This document shows, in pieces, positions 26,861 to 35,876 of a stretch of 64,000 nucleotides of DNA. The stretch is taken from contig JALOAT010000014.1 of the NCBI GenBank assembly GCA_023228645.1, forward strand, positions 5,020 through 69,019, written 5' to 3'. The DNA comes from Gammaproteobacteria bacterium (GTDB lineage Bacteria; Pseudomonadota; Gammaproteobacteria; Thiohalomonadales; Thiohalomonadaceae). The translations under genes and the position numbers were made by a program. Under the pieces are notes generated by a model that searched no databases, was not told the DNA's origin, and saw only the letters and a list, made by a program, of their open reading frames with translations. Numbering within the stretch: position 1 is the first letter of the stretch; each line of letters starts with the position of its first letter.

Positions 26861-28168
26861 ATGACGAGTCGCCGTAACTTTCTCCTGTCTGCCGGTGCCA
26901 TCGTGGGCGCAGGACTGGTAAACCGCGTACAAGCCGCAGGACTCCCCGAGGCGCCGCTGCAAAGCGCGGCCGCCACCGGCGCGCCGCTCTTGCCACCGGA
27001 CGGGCGTCCCTACCAGCCGGTGGTGACATTGAACGGCTGGTCGTTGCCGTGGCGCATGAAGAACGGATGGAAGGAGTTTCACCTCATTGCCGAACCGGTG
27101 CAGCGCGAACTCGCTCCCGGCATGGTGGCCAACTTCTGGGGCTACAACGGCCAAAGTCCCGGGCCCACCATCGAATGCGTGGAAGGGGATCGCGTGCGCA
27201 TCTTTGTCACCAACAAGCTGAAGGAAAAGACGGCGGTGCACTGGCACGGCATCCTGCTGCCGAACGGCATGGACGGGGTAGGTGGTCTGACTCAGCCGCA
27301 CATCCCTGCGGGCAAGACCTTTGTCTACGAGTTTGTGATGAAGAAGGCCGGCCTGTTCATGTACCACCCCCATTCCGACGAGATGGTGCAGCTCGCGATG
27401 GGAATGCACGGCGCGATCGTGGTGCACCCGAAAGATCCAGCGAGCCACCGCGTGGATCGCGATTTCATCTTCCTGACGACCGCCTACGACATCGATCCCG
27501 GGACGGCGACGCCGCGGGTCAACACCATGACCGATTTCAACATGTGGACCTGGAATTCACGGGTGTTTCCTGGCATCGATCCCCTGGTCGTGCGCAAAGG
27601 CGATCGCGTGCGCATCCGCGTCGGTAACCTCACCATGACCAATCACCCCATGCACCTGCACGGCTACGACTTCACTGTGACGCAAACGGACGGCGGCTGG
27701 GTGCCCCGTTCCGCCCAGTGGCCGGAGACGACTGTGGATCTTCCCATCGGTGCGCTGCGCGCCATCGAATTCGACGCCGATGCGGAGGGCGACTGGGCGT
27801 TCCACTGCCACAAGTCGCACCACACCATGAATGCCATGGGCCATGCCGTGCCCACCATGGTCGGCGTATCGCAGGAGGGGCTCGCGGACAAGATCACCAA
27901 GCTCATCCCCGACTACATGCCCATGGGCGAACACGGCATGGGGGAAATGGGCGAGATGGAAATGCCCCTTCCCGACAACACCTTGCCGATGATGACCGGC
28001 ACGGGCCCCTTCGGACCGCTGGAGATGGGCGGGATGTTTTCGGTCGTGAAGGTGCGCGCGGGCCTAGCGCGCAACGATTACCGCGACCCCGGCTGGTACA
28101 CCCATCCGGAAGGCACGGTAGCCCACGAATGGGCGGGTGAACTGCCTGATATTCACCGCAAGAGTTAA
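26861..28168 (+). CDS. Tat-exported multicopper oxidase
   Basis: A 435-residue periplasmic oxidase, probably oxidising Cu(I). The N-terminus TSRRNFLLSAGAIVGAGLV is a Tat signal. Copper-ligand motifs are TAVHWHGILLPNGMDGV, LFMYHPHSDEM, HPMHLHGYDF and WAFHCHKSHHTMNAMGH. The C-terminal 90 residues are rich in Met and Gly (MGEHGMGEMGEMEM), probably an extra Cu(I)-binding tail. Members of this family usually sit beside TolC, a cupredoxin and CusF-like genes, exactly as here. It is shorter than CopA (about 600 residues) and has a single oxidase module of roughly two cupredoxin domains. Confidence 0.93.
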   Translation: MTSRRNFLLSAGAIVGAGLVNRVQAAGLPEAPLQSAAATGAPLLPPDGRPYQPVVTLNGWSLPWRMKNGWKEFHLIAEPVQRELAPGMVANFWGYNGQSPGPTIECVEGDRVRIFVTNKLKEKTAVHWHGILLPNGMDGVGGLTQPHIPAGKTFVYEFVMKKAGLFMYHPHSDEMVQLAMGMHGAIVVHPKDPASHRVDRDFIFLTTAYDIDPGTATPRVNTMTDFNMWTWNSRVFPGIDPLVVRKGDRVRIRVGNLTMTNHPMHLHGYDFTVTQTDGGWVPRSAQWPETTVDLPIGALRAIEFDADAEGDWAFHCHKSHHTMNAMGHAVPTMVGVSQEGLADKITKLIPDYMPMGEHGMGEMGEMEMPLPDNTLPMMTGTGPFGPLEMGGMFSVVKVRAGLARNDYRDPGWYTHPEGTVAHEWAGELPDIHRKS

Positions 28169-28185
28169 CCAAGGAGACAAGGACA

Positions 28186-28734
28186 ATGAAAACAACAGTA
28201 GCAATTGGGATCCTCGCCACGCTTCTCATCGCGTCAGGTGTTTCTGCCTGGGCTGCCGGCTCTCACGGGAATCACGACGCTGACCACGGGGATGGGCACA
28301 TGATGTCCGGGCATGACATGCCGCGCACGAGCGGCGCCTCTGACGCGCACGGGCACGACGCCATTCTTGGCAAGGCCGCGGACCCGGCCCGCGCCACCCG
28401 CACCGTCGCAATCACCATGGACGACAACATGCGCTTTACGCCCAGTCGCGTCGAGGTGAAGCGCGGCGAGACCATCCGTTTCGTGCTGACGAATGCCGGC
28501 CGTCTCAAGCATGAAATGGTGATGGGCACACTTGCCGAGTTGGAAACTCATGCCGAGTTGATGCGCAGGTTCCCGGAAATGGAGCACGACGACCCCAATG
28601 CAGTCACGGTCGCTCCTGGCGCGAAGGGAGAGCTGGCCTGGACCTTTGATAGGACGGGGAGAGTTGATTTCGCCTGCATGGCTCCCGGTCATCTCGAAGC
28701 GGGCATGACGGGCACGATCGCGGTATCCAAGTAA
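28186..28734 (+). CDS. periplasmic cupredoxin (plastocyanin/azurin-like)
   Basis: A 182-residue exported blue-copper-type protein. After the signal peptide comes a His/Met-rich segment (HGNHDADHGDGHMMSGHDM) that can bind copper. The cupredoxin fold follows (ITMDDNMRFTPSRVEVKRGETIRFVLTN). The His in LKHEM, and the Cys, His and Met of FACMAPGHLEAGM, form the type-1 copper site. It probably hands copper or electrons to the oxidase encoded 17 bases upstream. A strong ribosome site, AAGGAGACAAGG, precedes it. Confidence 0.92.
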   Translation: MKTTVAIGILATLLIASGVSAWAAGSHGNHDADHGDGHMMSGHDMPRTSGASDAHGHDAILGKAADPARATRTVAITMDDNMRFTPSRVEVKRGETIRFVLTNAGRLKHEMVMGTLAELETHAELMRRFPEMEHDDPNAVTVAPGAKGELAWTFDRTGRVDFACMAPGHLEAGMTGTIAVSK

Positions 28735-28747
28735 GGAGAACTCGACT

Positions 28748-29092
28748 ATGAAGACCCTGATGGCTGTCATCCTGCTGATGCTTTCTTCCATGGGAGCCGT
28801 TCCGGCATTCGCTGAAGCGCCGGTCACGCCATCGCCTGCCACGGCGTCAGCGGAAGCGTGGACAGAAGGCACGGTCAAGAAGGTGGACACTGCTGCGGGC
28901 AAAGTGACCCTTCGCCACGGTCCGCTGAAGAATCTGGATATGCCCGGCATGACCATGGTGTTTCGGGTCAAAGAGAGCACTTGGCTCGACGAGATGAAGG
29001 CGGGAGATCAGATCCGTTTTGTTGCAGACAAAGTCAATGGTGCCTTCACGGTGGTTCAATTTGAACCCGTCGCAGCGAACGAGGCGGAGTGA
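28748..29092 (+). CDS. CusF-like periplasmic copper-binding protein
   Basis: A 114-residue exported protein. After the signal peptide, an OB-fold of CusF type is visible (EGTVKKVDTAAGKVTLRHGPLKNLDMPGMTMVFRVKES). In E. coli CusF, Cu(I) is held by one His, two Met (MTM) and a cation-pi Trp. Here the His and both Met (GMTM) are kept, but the Trp position is Met (DMPGMTM). A Met at that position is a more conventional ligand and should change affinity. It is the last gene of the TolC-oxidase operon, 13 bases after the cupredoxin gene with TAAGGAG. Confidence 0.88.
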   Translation: MKTLMAVILLMLSSMGAVPAFAEAPVTPSPATASAEAWTEGTVKKVDTAAGKVTLRHGPLKNLDMPGMTMVFRVKESTWLDEMKAGDQIRFVADKVNGAFTVVQFEPVAANEAE

Positions 29093-29620
29093 CAACCGCC
29101 CTCTCGCCTTCGCGGGCTGCACAGGCTGATGAGTGTGAAATGAGCGGATGCGCGGATCATGGTTGATTGGTTGGTAGGTTTGCTGTTTTTGGGTCCTTAT
29201 TGCCCTGATTCTTATTTTGCTCATTATTCAATTCAGGCAGTCGCGTTAGGACGGAAGGGCGGACCGATCAGCGAACGACAGGGAGCGGGTGAAGATTTCA
29301 TGCGTTAGAGTCCGGCAGCGAGTGATTGTTGCTGCATTGGCAGCGAACTGCCGGCCCATTAACTCGTGTACCAGTGAGGAACAGATGAGTGTGGAATCGC
29401 ATCTGCGCCGGACCCGAAAACGCATCTGCATTGACCTCATGCGGTTACAGGAGCGCTTGCTGAGACGTGCGTGGAGAAGAGCACGACCTAGTGAAGTCAC
29501 TGCTTCACGCCAGGATCGCCATGTTCAAGCGCATCGAGCGCGAATTGTCGGCGAGCGGTGATTTCCGGCAGAAGACGCCAGTACACGGGATGCCAGTGAC
29601 AAAGGCGGAGTGAGGCGACT
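29093..29620. other. spacer before the copper ATPase, with two doubtful small frames
   Basis: About 530 bases. One 58-codon frame (29385-29561, ribosome site GTGAGGAACAG) starts MSVESHLRRTRKRICIDLM and is helical and basic. A second (29491-29613, GTG) encodes LLHARIAMFKRIERELSASG and overlaps it in another frame. Together they may be one small gene broken by a frameshift. I recognise no family. The second frame ends eight bases before the ATPase start and could provide translational coupling. Neither is strong enough to call as a gene. Confidence 0.35.
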
Positions 29621-32266
29621 ATGGCGATTGATCCGGTGTGCGGCATGGAGGTCGACGAAAAGAGCACCCCATGGAAGCGCCCCTACGGTGACCGGGAGTT
29701 CTACTTCTGCTCGCCGGGCTGCCTCGATGCATTTGACGCCGATCCGGCACGATATGCGCAGGCCGGCACGCCACGCATTGCCACGCGCATTCCCTCTTCA
29801 CACCTTCGGATCCCTGTGGCTGGGCTGGAGCGTCCTGATGGCATTTCCCGAATTGAGACGGCGCTTGGCGCGCTGACCGGGATGAAGCGCACTGCGGTCA
29901 ACGTGGAGTCGGATCTCGTCGAAGTGCATTACGATGCGCCAACAACCGCCACTGAAGTGGTGGAGGCCCTCCGTACTGCCGGATTCACCCCCGGCGTCGC
30001 ACGCACTCGGTTTGAGATCAAATCCGTTTATTGCGCCTCCTGTGTGCTGTTCATCGAAGAAGCCTTGAAGCAGCGGAGCGGAGTGCTGGCCGCGAGCGTG
30101 AACCCGGCCGAATCTGTTGCAGATGTGCTCTACGAGCCGCGTCTTGTGGATGTCGGATCCTTGAAACGCGCCATCGAAGAGCAAGGCTATGCCGTGGCGG
30201 AAGCGGCGGCGCCCACGCCGACGGGCCTCGAAAAGCAGGAGCACGAGCGCAGTTCGGAATACCGGCGGCTCATGCGCAAGTGGTGGTTCGGTGCAGGCGT
30301 CTCTACCTTCACCATGATCTTCTCGTATCCCTGGCTGTTTCCCTATCTACGCGATCTCCTGCCGCGGGGCAGCGAACAGCTGCGTTACCTGTGGATGTTC
30401 ATGGGTGTGTTGACGCTGGCGGTCATGGCCTACAGCGGCAGCCAATTCTTTACCGGCATGGTCCGCTCCCTGCGCCATCGCACCGCCGACATGCACACCT
30501 TGATCGCGGTCGGTACCGGCGTCGCTTGGGTTTACTCCACCATCGCCGTTCTCTTTCCCCAGATTTTTCCCGCGGCGGCCTTCACCGAGGTCTACTACGA
30601 CGTCACTTCCGTGGTGACGGCTCTGGTCGTGCTGGGCCTCGCGATGGAAGTCAAGGCCAAGGGCCGCACCTCCGAGGCGATCAAGAAGCTCATCGGGTTG
30701 CAGGCGAAGACGGCACGCGTCGTGCGAAACGGCAGGGAGATCGATATCCCCGTCGAAGAGGTCCTCGTGGGTGACACGGTCGTGGTGCGGCCCGGCGAGA
30801 AGATCCCGGTGGATGGCGAGCTGACCGACGGCGCTTCGGCGGTGGACGAATCCATGATCACGGGCGAGTCGATTCCGGTCGAGAAGCATGTGGGGGACGA
30901 AGTGATCGGGGCGACCCTCAACAAGACCGGCAGCTTCCGGTTCCGAGCCACCAAGGTGGGCAAGGAGACGGCCCTCGCCAATATCATCCGCATGGTGCAG
31001 GACGCACAGGCCACCAAGGTGCCGATCCAAAGGGTGGTGGACGTGGTCAGCAGCTATTTCACGCCAGCGGTCATGATCCTTGCGATCATCGGTTTCGTGG
31101 TCTGGTACGACTTCGGACCGCCACCGGCGATCGCCTATGCGCTGATCGTGGCGGTGACCACCTTGATCATCGCGTGCCCCTGCGCGCTCGGCATGGCCAC
31201 GCCCATGTCGCTCACCACCGGCATCGGACTGGGGGCCACTCATGGCATCCTGATCCGAGGCGGTGAGGCGTTGCAGACCACCAAGGGGCTGAACGCGATC
31301 ATCCTCGACAAGACCGGCACCATCACCCACGGCAAGCCGGTGCTCACGGATGTCGTCCCGGCACCGGGCACCTCCCTCTCGCGTGACGCGATCTTGCAGA
31401 GGGCGGCCGCGGTCGAAGAGGGCTCGGAGCACCCGCTGGCGGCCGCCATTGTCGAAGGGGCGCAAGAGCGGGGCCTGACGCGCGCCAAGGCGCAGGGCTT
31501 CAACGCCATTCCCGGCCACGGCGTGGAAGCTGTGGTGCAGGGACGCCCGACACTGCTCGGCAATCTCAAGTTGATGACCGATCGCCAGATCGACGTCGCC
31601 GCCCTGGAACCGCAAGCGAGGATCTTGGCGGGCGAGGGCAAGACACCCATGTATGTGGCGGTCGATGGCAAGGCGGCCGGGATTGTGGCCGTGGCCGACA
31701 CGGTGAAGGGAGACTCCGCCTCGGCGGTCCGCGCGCTCCAACAGCTGGGTCTGGAGGTGGTGATGATCACCGGCGACAACGCGCGCACCGCACAGGCCAT
31801 TGCGCGCCAGGTCGGAATCGAGCGCGTCATGGCCGAGGTGCTGCCCCAGGACAAGGCGCTTCAGGTGCAGAAGCTGCAACTCGAAGGCAAGAAGGTTGGC
31901 ATGGTAGGGGATGGGATCAACGACGCCCCCGCGCTGGCGCAGGCGGATGTGGGTTTCGCCATCGGCACGGGGACGGACGTGGCGATCGAAGCCTCGGATA
32001 TCACCCTCATCAAGGGCAGCCTCAAAGGGGTCGTGCTCGCCATCCAGATCAGCCGCGCTACCCTGCGCAATGTCTACCAGAATCTCGTCGGCGCGTTCAT
32101 CTACAACACGGCCGGCATTCCCGTGGCGCTCGGTGTCCTCTATCCCTTCATCGGCATGCTGCTCTCGCCCATCCTCGCGGCCGCCGCGATGTCCTTCAGC
32201 TCGGTGACCGTGATCGGCAATGCCAATCGCCTCAAACGGTGGCGACCGAAAGAGGTCATGCCATGA
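29621..32266 (+). CDS. Cu(I)-translocating P1B-type ATPase with YHS and HMA domains
   Basis: An 881-residue copper pump. It starts with a YHS metal-binding domain (DPVCGMEV ... [11 protein letters not shown], residues 1-47). Two HMA-like domains follow. The first (about 65-128) lacks Cys; the second (about 130-200) has a CASC motif. Then come the membrane region, the actuator TGES motif, the transmembrane CPC (Cys 519-Pro-Cys 521), phosphorylation motif DKTGT (Asp 563), SEHPLA and [13 protein letters not shown] with these helices marks the Cu(I)/Ag(I) P1B-1 type, moving metal from cytoplasm to periplasm. The next gene overlaps its stop by four bases. Confidence 0.93.
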   Translation: MAIDPVCGMEVDEKSTPWKRPYGDREFYFCSPGCLDAFDADPARYAQAGTPRIATRIPSSHLRIPVAGLERPDGISRIETALGALTGMKRTAVNVESDLVEVHYDAPTTATEVVEALRTAGFTPGVARTRFEIKSVYCASCVLFIEEALKQRSGVLAASVNPAESVADVLYEPRLVDVGSLKRAIEEQGYAVAEAAAPTPTGLEKQEHERSSEYRRLMRKWWFGAGVSTFTMIFSYPWLFPYLRDLLPRGSEQLRYLWMFMGVLTLAVMAYSGSQFFTGMVRSLRHRTADMHTLIAVGTGVAWVYSTIAVLFPQIFPAAAFTEVYYDVTSVVTALVVLGLAMEVKAKGRTSEAIKKLIGLQAKTARVVRNGREIDIPVEEVLVGDTVVVRPGEKIPVDGELTDGASAVDESMITGESIPVEKHVGDEVIGATLNKTGSFRFRATKVGKETALANIIRMVQDAQATKVPIQRVVDVVSSYFTPAVMILAIIGFVVWYDFGPPPAIAYALIVAVTTLIIACPCALGMATPMSLTTGIGLGATHGILIRGGEALQTTKGLNAIILDKTGTITHGKPVLTDVVPAPGTSLSRDAILQRAAAVEEGSEHPLAAAIVEGAQERGLTRAKAQGFNAIPGHGVEAVVQGRPTLLGNLKLMTDRQIDVAALEPQARILAGEGKTPMYVAVDGKAAGIVAVADTVKGDSASAVRALQQLGLEVVMITGDNARTAQAIARQVGIERVMAEVLPQDKALQVQKLQLEGKKVGMVGDGINDAPALAQADVGFAIGTGTDVAIEASDITLIKGSLKGVVLAIQISRATLRNVYQNLVGAFIYNTAGIPVALGVLYPFIGMLLSPILAAAAMSFSSVTVIGNANRLKRWRPKEVMP

Positions 32267-32640
32267 CACCGGACCAGATCGGTGTGACCGTCGGTGGCCT
32301 CGCGGCCATTGTGTTCATCGTGTGGTTCTTCTGGATGAAGAAGGCCCCCGGCACACGCGCTGCGGCCTTATCGAGCGGCTACCAGGAGGTGATGATCTTG
32401 GTCAAGGGCGGCTACACGCCTGACGTCATTGTGGTCGAGCACGGCAAGCCGGTGCGGCTGAATTTCCGGCGGGAGGAGACCGCAGGTTGCTCGGACACCG
32501 TGGTCTTTCCTGATTTCGGCAAGAGCGCACTGCTGCCCACCGGGGAGACCGTTGCCGTAGAACTCCTGCCGCAGCAGCCTGGCGAATACCCGTTCGCCTG
32601 CCCCATGGGCATGTTTCGCGGCCGGTTGATCGTGGAGTGA
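32263..32640 (+). CDS. membrane-anchored cupredoxin-domain protein
   Basis: A 125-residue protein with one N-terminal helix ([20 protein letters not shown]) and a periplasmic cupredoxin_1-type domain ([44 protein letters not shown]). The candidate copper ligands are Cys in AGCSD and Cys/Met in ACPMGM. The start overlaps the ATPase stop (ATGA), so production is coupled to the pump; a role as a periplasmic copper acceptor from the ATPase is likely but inferred. Confidence 0.85.
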   Translation: MTPDQIGVTVGGLAAIVFIVWFFWMKKAPGTRAAALSSGYQEVMILVKGGYTPDVIVVEHGKPVRLNFRREETAGCSDTVVFPDFGKSALLPTGETVAVELLPQQPGEYPFACPMGMFRGRLIVE

Positions 32641-32667
32641 TGCGGATGAACAGAGGAGGTCGCAGAT

Positions 32668-32826
32668 ATGGAGTGGCTTTCGGAGAACTGGGTTTCAGTG
32701 GTGATCTTCATTGCCTTTGTCGCGCTGCACCTCTTTGGACATGGTGGTCATGGAGGGCACGGTGGACAGCGGCGCGAACCGCCGCAAGCGCCCGATGCGG
32801 ACAAGCCACGGGCACATCGTCACTGA
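32668..32826 (+). CDS. DUF2933-type small membrane protein
   Basis: A 52-residue protein missed by size cut-offs. Ribosome site AGAGGAGG lies seven to eight bases before the ATG. One membrane helix (VSVVIFIAFVALHLF) is followed by the His/Gly tail HLFGHGGHGGHGG and a charged end. This HLF(G/M)HGxHG ending is the DUF2933 signature; such proteins occur almost only in copper-resistance clusters. A second member is at 50626-50799. The His-rich tail may bind metal. Confidence 0.75.
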   Translation: MEWLSENWVSVVIFIAFVALHLFGHGGHGGHGGQRREPPQAPDADKPRAHRH

Positions 32827-32920
32827 GAGGTGCGAGGGTGGTGCGACGTGCGAGCGATTTCTTCTCTTCCTCGCATCTCGCTCCTCGAACCTCGTGCCTG
32901 ACCCACAAGGAGGAGCGCCT

Positions 32921-33190
32921 ATGTTGAACACCCGGCTGGTGGCCTGGGCATTGGGTCTGTGGGCCGCGATCACTTTCGTGCTGTGTGTCGTCTACGGGCT
33001 GGTCACGCCCAGGAGTCTGCACATGCAGGATTTCCTCGAGCAGGTGTTGCCGGCCTTCCAGTGGCTCACTTGGTGGGGCTTTCTGCTCGGGCTCGTCGAG
33101 AGTTTCCTCTACGGCGTGTACGCCGGGCTCGTGTTCTGTCCCCTCTACAACTGGCTGAATCGCCGTTGGGGCGGCCACGCCCAAGCGTGA
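32921..33190 (+). CDS. DUF5676 family small membrane protein
   Basis: An 89-residue inner-membrane protein with two helices (LVAWALGLWAAITFVLCVVYGLV and WWGFLLGLVESFLYGVYAGLVF) joined by a LHMQDFLEQVLPAFQWL loop. The layout and the final CPLYNWLNRRW match the DUF5676 family, whose members sit in copper clusters. Start ATG 32921 has AAGGAGGAGCGCC in front; a longer frame upstream begins in repeat-like sequence. Function unknown. Confidence 0.8.
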   Translation: MLNTRLVAWALGLWAAITFVLCVVYGLVTPRSLHMQDFLEQVLPAFQWLTWWGFLLGLVESFLYGVYAGLVFCPLYNWLNRRWGGHAQA

Positions 33191-33236
33191 ATTTGTCTCA
33201 TCAACTTCCTCAACCTGACTGCGAAGGAGAAGCGCC

Positions 33237-33662
33237 ATGAAATGGACGAAACCGAACTTGATCGCGACGGCAGTGGTTTCCGCCAGCCTGATGCTGGCGA
33301 TCCCCGTCTGGGCACAAATGGGCGGGGGCATGGGAGGCGGCATGATGGGCGGCGGCACGGATCGCGGCGCGGGAATGATGGGTGGTCAGCGTGGCGGGCC
33401 GGGGGCGCAGCAGATGTCGGGCGTCCTCACCGACATGGGAAGCCGGATGAGCGCGATTTCTGCCGAACTATCCAAGGGCAACGCCTCCGCACAGCGGCAG
33501 AAACAGATGGCCGAACAGCTGAAGCAGATGTCCGGCATGATGGGCGAGATGTCTGGAATGGCGGGTCAGGGAATGGCGACGGATCCCGCGATGCAAAAAC
33601 GTATGGAAGAGATGCGCCAGCAGATGGGCAGCATGGGGCAGGGCGCCACACCCGCCAAATGA
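33237..33662 (+). CDS. exported Met/Gly-rich protein
   Basis: A 141-residue periplasmic protein: signal peptide ending PVWA-Q, a Met/Gly segment (MGGGMGGGMMGGG), a Gln/Ser helix (LTDMGSRMSAISAELSKGNASAQRQKQMAEQLKQM) and a second Met-rich stretch (MMGEMSGMAGQGM). Met pairs are typical low-affinity Cu(I) ligands. I do not recognise a named family. It follows the DUF5676 gene by 46 bases with GAAGGAGAAGCGCC as ribosome site. Confidence 0.7.
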   Translation: MKWTKPNLIATAVVSASLMLAIPVWAQMGGGMGGGMMGGGTDRGAGMMGGQRGGPGAQQMSGVLTDMGSRMSAISAELSKGNASAQRQKQMAEQLKQMSGMMGEMSGMAGQGMATDPAMQKRMEEMRQQMGSMGQGATPAK

Positions 33663-33700
33663 CCTCGCCTTAGAGCGCAAGCATCTCTTATCCAACACAT

Positions 33701-33728
33701 GCGGCAGCCGCAATCCAGCGGCTGCCGC
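33701..33728. terminator. strong stem-loop after the Met/Gly-rich gene
   Basis: A perfect 11-bp stem, GCGGCAGCCGC (33701-33711) and GCGGCTGCCGC (33718-33728), with a 6-base loop. It sits 38 bases after the stop of the preceding gene and 23 bases before the DUF302 gene. No T-run follows, so it may attenuate, end transcription with other factors or protect RNA ends. Confidence 0.55.
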
Positions 33729-33751
33729 ACCAGCGCCAAGGAACCTTGCGA

Positions 33752-34144
33752 ATGAAGATCAAATACGGTTTCGGAAAGAGTGTGGCGTTTCCTTTCGAGG
33801 ATGCCGTTTATCGAGTCACGCAGGCACTGCAAGCAGAGGGGTTCGGCATACTCGCGGACATCGATGTGGCGGGAGCAATGAAGAAGAAGCTTAATCAGGA
33901 TATGCCGCCCTATCGCATCCTAGGCGCCTGTAATCCTCCACTGGCGCATCGCGCGTTGAGCGAAGAACCCTCCATCGGTCTGCTCTTGCCGTGCAATGTG
34001 GTGGTGCGTCAGGACGTGGGCGGCACGGTGCACGTGGAGTTCATGGACCCCGATGCAGTGCTTGAGCTCGTCGACAAGCCGGGCATCAACCAACTGGCGC
34101 GAGAAGTGCGAGCGCGGCTGGAGCGTGTGATGGCGGCTCTTTAA
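33752..34144 (+). CDS. DUF302 domain protein
   Basis: A 130-residue cytosolic protein composed of one DUF302 domain (SVAFPFEDAVYRVTQALQAEGFGILADIDVAGAMKKKL, ILGACNPPLAHRAL, GLLLPCNVVVRQD, VEFMDPDAVLELV). DUF302 proteins are common in sulfur and metal-resistance clusters, and their role is unknown. The conserved Cys in ACNPP and LPCNV could bind metal. ATG 33752 is chosen over TTG two codons upstream. Confidence 0.88.
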   Translation: MKIKYGFGKSVAFPFEDAVYRVTQALQAEGFGILADIDVAGAMKKKLNQDMPPYRILGACNPPLAHRALSEEPSIGLLLPCNVVVRQDVGGTVHVEFMDPDAVLELVDKPGINQLAREVRARLERVMAAL

Positions 34145-34216
34145 GGCATGGATTCCGAGTCGGTACGGCCGGACTATGTTTAAGCGTTGCGCGCCATGGA
34201 CGGAGGAAACGCGGTT

Positions 34217-35020
34217 ATGAAACACTCGTTTCGCATAACGCTCTTTGCTGTTGTATCGGGTTTGCTCTCCGCGTGCAGCAGCGGCGGCGGAGACTCGGGC
34301 GCGACCGGCGCGACGGTGAACATCACCGGCACGGTGCCGGGAACGCGCATCGAAGCCTTTGCCGATAACGGCGCGTACTATGTCACCGACTCGGTGGACA
34401 ACGGCACGGCCGCCCATCCCTTCACGCTGGCGGTGCCGGCCCGCATGGGCCTGCGCCTGTTGATGACGACTAACCCCGGAACGGCGGATGAGGTGGTCAC
34501 GCCCCTCGGCTGGCGCGGCAACGACAGCGCGCTGCACACCCGCCTGCTGCTGGGCGGCTGCGCGCAGGTGGACCTGGGTCACGTCCCGATTCCGGTAGGA
34601 CCCAACGCGGCCGCGTCGCTCGATGCCGACGGCGACGGGGTGCTGGATGCGCCCTTCGTGCTCGACGATCAAGGCGCCCGCAATCCGCTTACCCAATGCG
34701 ATGCGGACGGCGACGGCATGAACGACTGGGACGATCCGGATCACGGCGGTTCGCACTATGCTGCGGGCCTCACCGATCCCATGGACCACGACGGCGACGG
34801 CATCCCCAATCGTCACGACCCGGACTTCGCGCCGACGGGAGGTGACAGCGACGGTGACGGCCTGCTGGATAACTTCGATGCGAATCCCGATAACGTGCCG
34901 GGCGGCAACCGACGGCTTCCTGACGACTTCAACGGCGATGGCTACATGGATGACGACATGAACCATGACGGCGTCCACGACAGCGGCCAACCACAGCATG
35001 GCGGCTCGCCGATGATGTAA
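34217..35020 (+). CDS. lipoprotein with thrombospondin type-3-like calcium repeats
   Basis: A 267-residue predicted lipoprotein (lipobox LSACSS) with a low-complexity GGGDSGATG linker, a beta-rich domain of about 100 residues and then at least five Asp-rich DxDGDG loops (DADGDGVLD, DADGDGMND, DHDGDGIPN, DSDGDGLLD, DFNGDGYMD). The loops are typical calcium-binding TSP3 repeats. Copper islands do not usually contain such proteins. ATG 34217 follows GGAGGAAACG. It may sit on the outer membrane as an adhesion or structural protein. Confidence 0.75.
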   Translation: MKHSFRITLFAVVSGLLSACSSGGGDSGATGATVNITGTVPGTRIEAFADNGAYYVTDSVDNGTAAHPFTLAVPARMGLRLLMTTNPGTADEVVTPLGWRGNDSALHTRLLLGGCAQVDLGHVPIPVGPNAAASLDADGDGVLDAPFVLDDQGARNPLTQCDADGDGMNDWDDPDHGGSHYAAGLTDPMDHDGDGIPNRHDPDFAPTGGDSDGDGLLDNFDANPDNVPGGNRRLPDDFNGDGYMDDDMNHDGVHDSGQPQHGGSPMM

Positions 35021-35154
35021 ACGGCAGTCTGCGACATCGAGGCCCCATGACAGCGAGACAGCAGGTTGCCCCCAGCATTGTGACGCCGCCGTGACGGCAT
35101 GGCAGACACGCAGGCCAAGTGCCCCCCAAGCCCAAGCCGGCGGGAAAAGGAGCG

Positions 35155-35715
35155 ATGATGGATGAGCAGACGCAGATGACGGGTATGAGCTGGGGCAGAT
35201 TCGCGGCGATGATTGTCACCGCGACTTTCACCATGTTCTTTCTAATGTACCAACTCATCTACTCCCTGGATCACGTTGCGTTCAGTGTGAACCGGCTGAT
35301 TGCTGCATTACTGATGGGCTGCGTCATGACCATCGTGATGCTTGGCTTCATGTGGTCAATGTACAAAGGACATTGGGTAAAAATCGGCATTCTGGCTTTT
35401 GCCACACTAACCGGTCTTGTACTTCTGTCGGTAAACAGGAGTCAGGCTTTGATCGGGGATGTCAGCTTCATGAAATCAATGATTCCGCACCACTCGATTG
35501 CAGTCAATAACGCACGAAAGGCCGACATCAGCGACCCTCGCGTTCGTGAGCTGGCGGACGAAATAATCGAATCGCAGATCCGGGAAATAGCTGTGATGAA
35601 GTTGCTCATTGCCGACATTGCACAAAATGACGAACGGGGCGCGATTACGCTTCCACCACGTTCCGCCGACATCACACCGGAAATGGAACTCAAGATAAAG
35701 GAAGCGGCGCAGTAG
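35155..35715 (+). CDS. DUF305 domain membrane protein
   Basis: A 186-residue protein: three membrane helices (about 10-30, 38-60, 67-85) and a C-terminal DUF305 domain with [44 protein letters not shown]. The HH pair and conserved charged helix are typical of this ferritin-like fold. DUF305 proteins occur in copper clusters. Start ATG 35155 has AAAAGGAGCG upstream; a second ATG three bases later is equally possible. Base composition is lower in GC than the flanking genes. Confidence 0.85.
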   Translation: MMDEQTQMTGMSWGRFAAMIVTATFTMFFLMYQLIYSLDHVAFSVNRLIAALLMGCVMTIVMLGFMWSMYKGHWVKIGILAFATLTGLVLLSVNRSQALIGDVSFMKSMIPHHSIAVNNARKADISDPRVRELADEIIESQIREIAVMKLLIADIAQNDERGAITLPPRSADITPEMELKIKEAAQ

Positions 35716-35876
35716 GGTTGAGCGCTTGCGTATCTGCCTAGCGTTCCAAACGCTTGGGGATCGATCGTCAGCATGGGAAGAGAGTTTCGTTGCGTGGAGG
35801 GCAAGGATCCTGATGCAGGGATAGGAAAGGACGCGGTCGCGATGCACGGGAGGCACAACGAGCACGGAGGCCCGGG

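Noticed and set aside
30347..32269. A 640-codon open frame on the minus strand opposite the copper ATPase
   Set aside because: It mirrors the high-GC third-position pattern of the real gene, is His/Gly/Arg-rich and has no family motif; the plus-strand ATPase is unambiguous.
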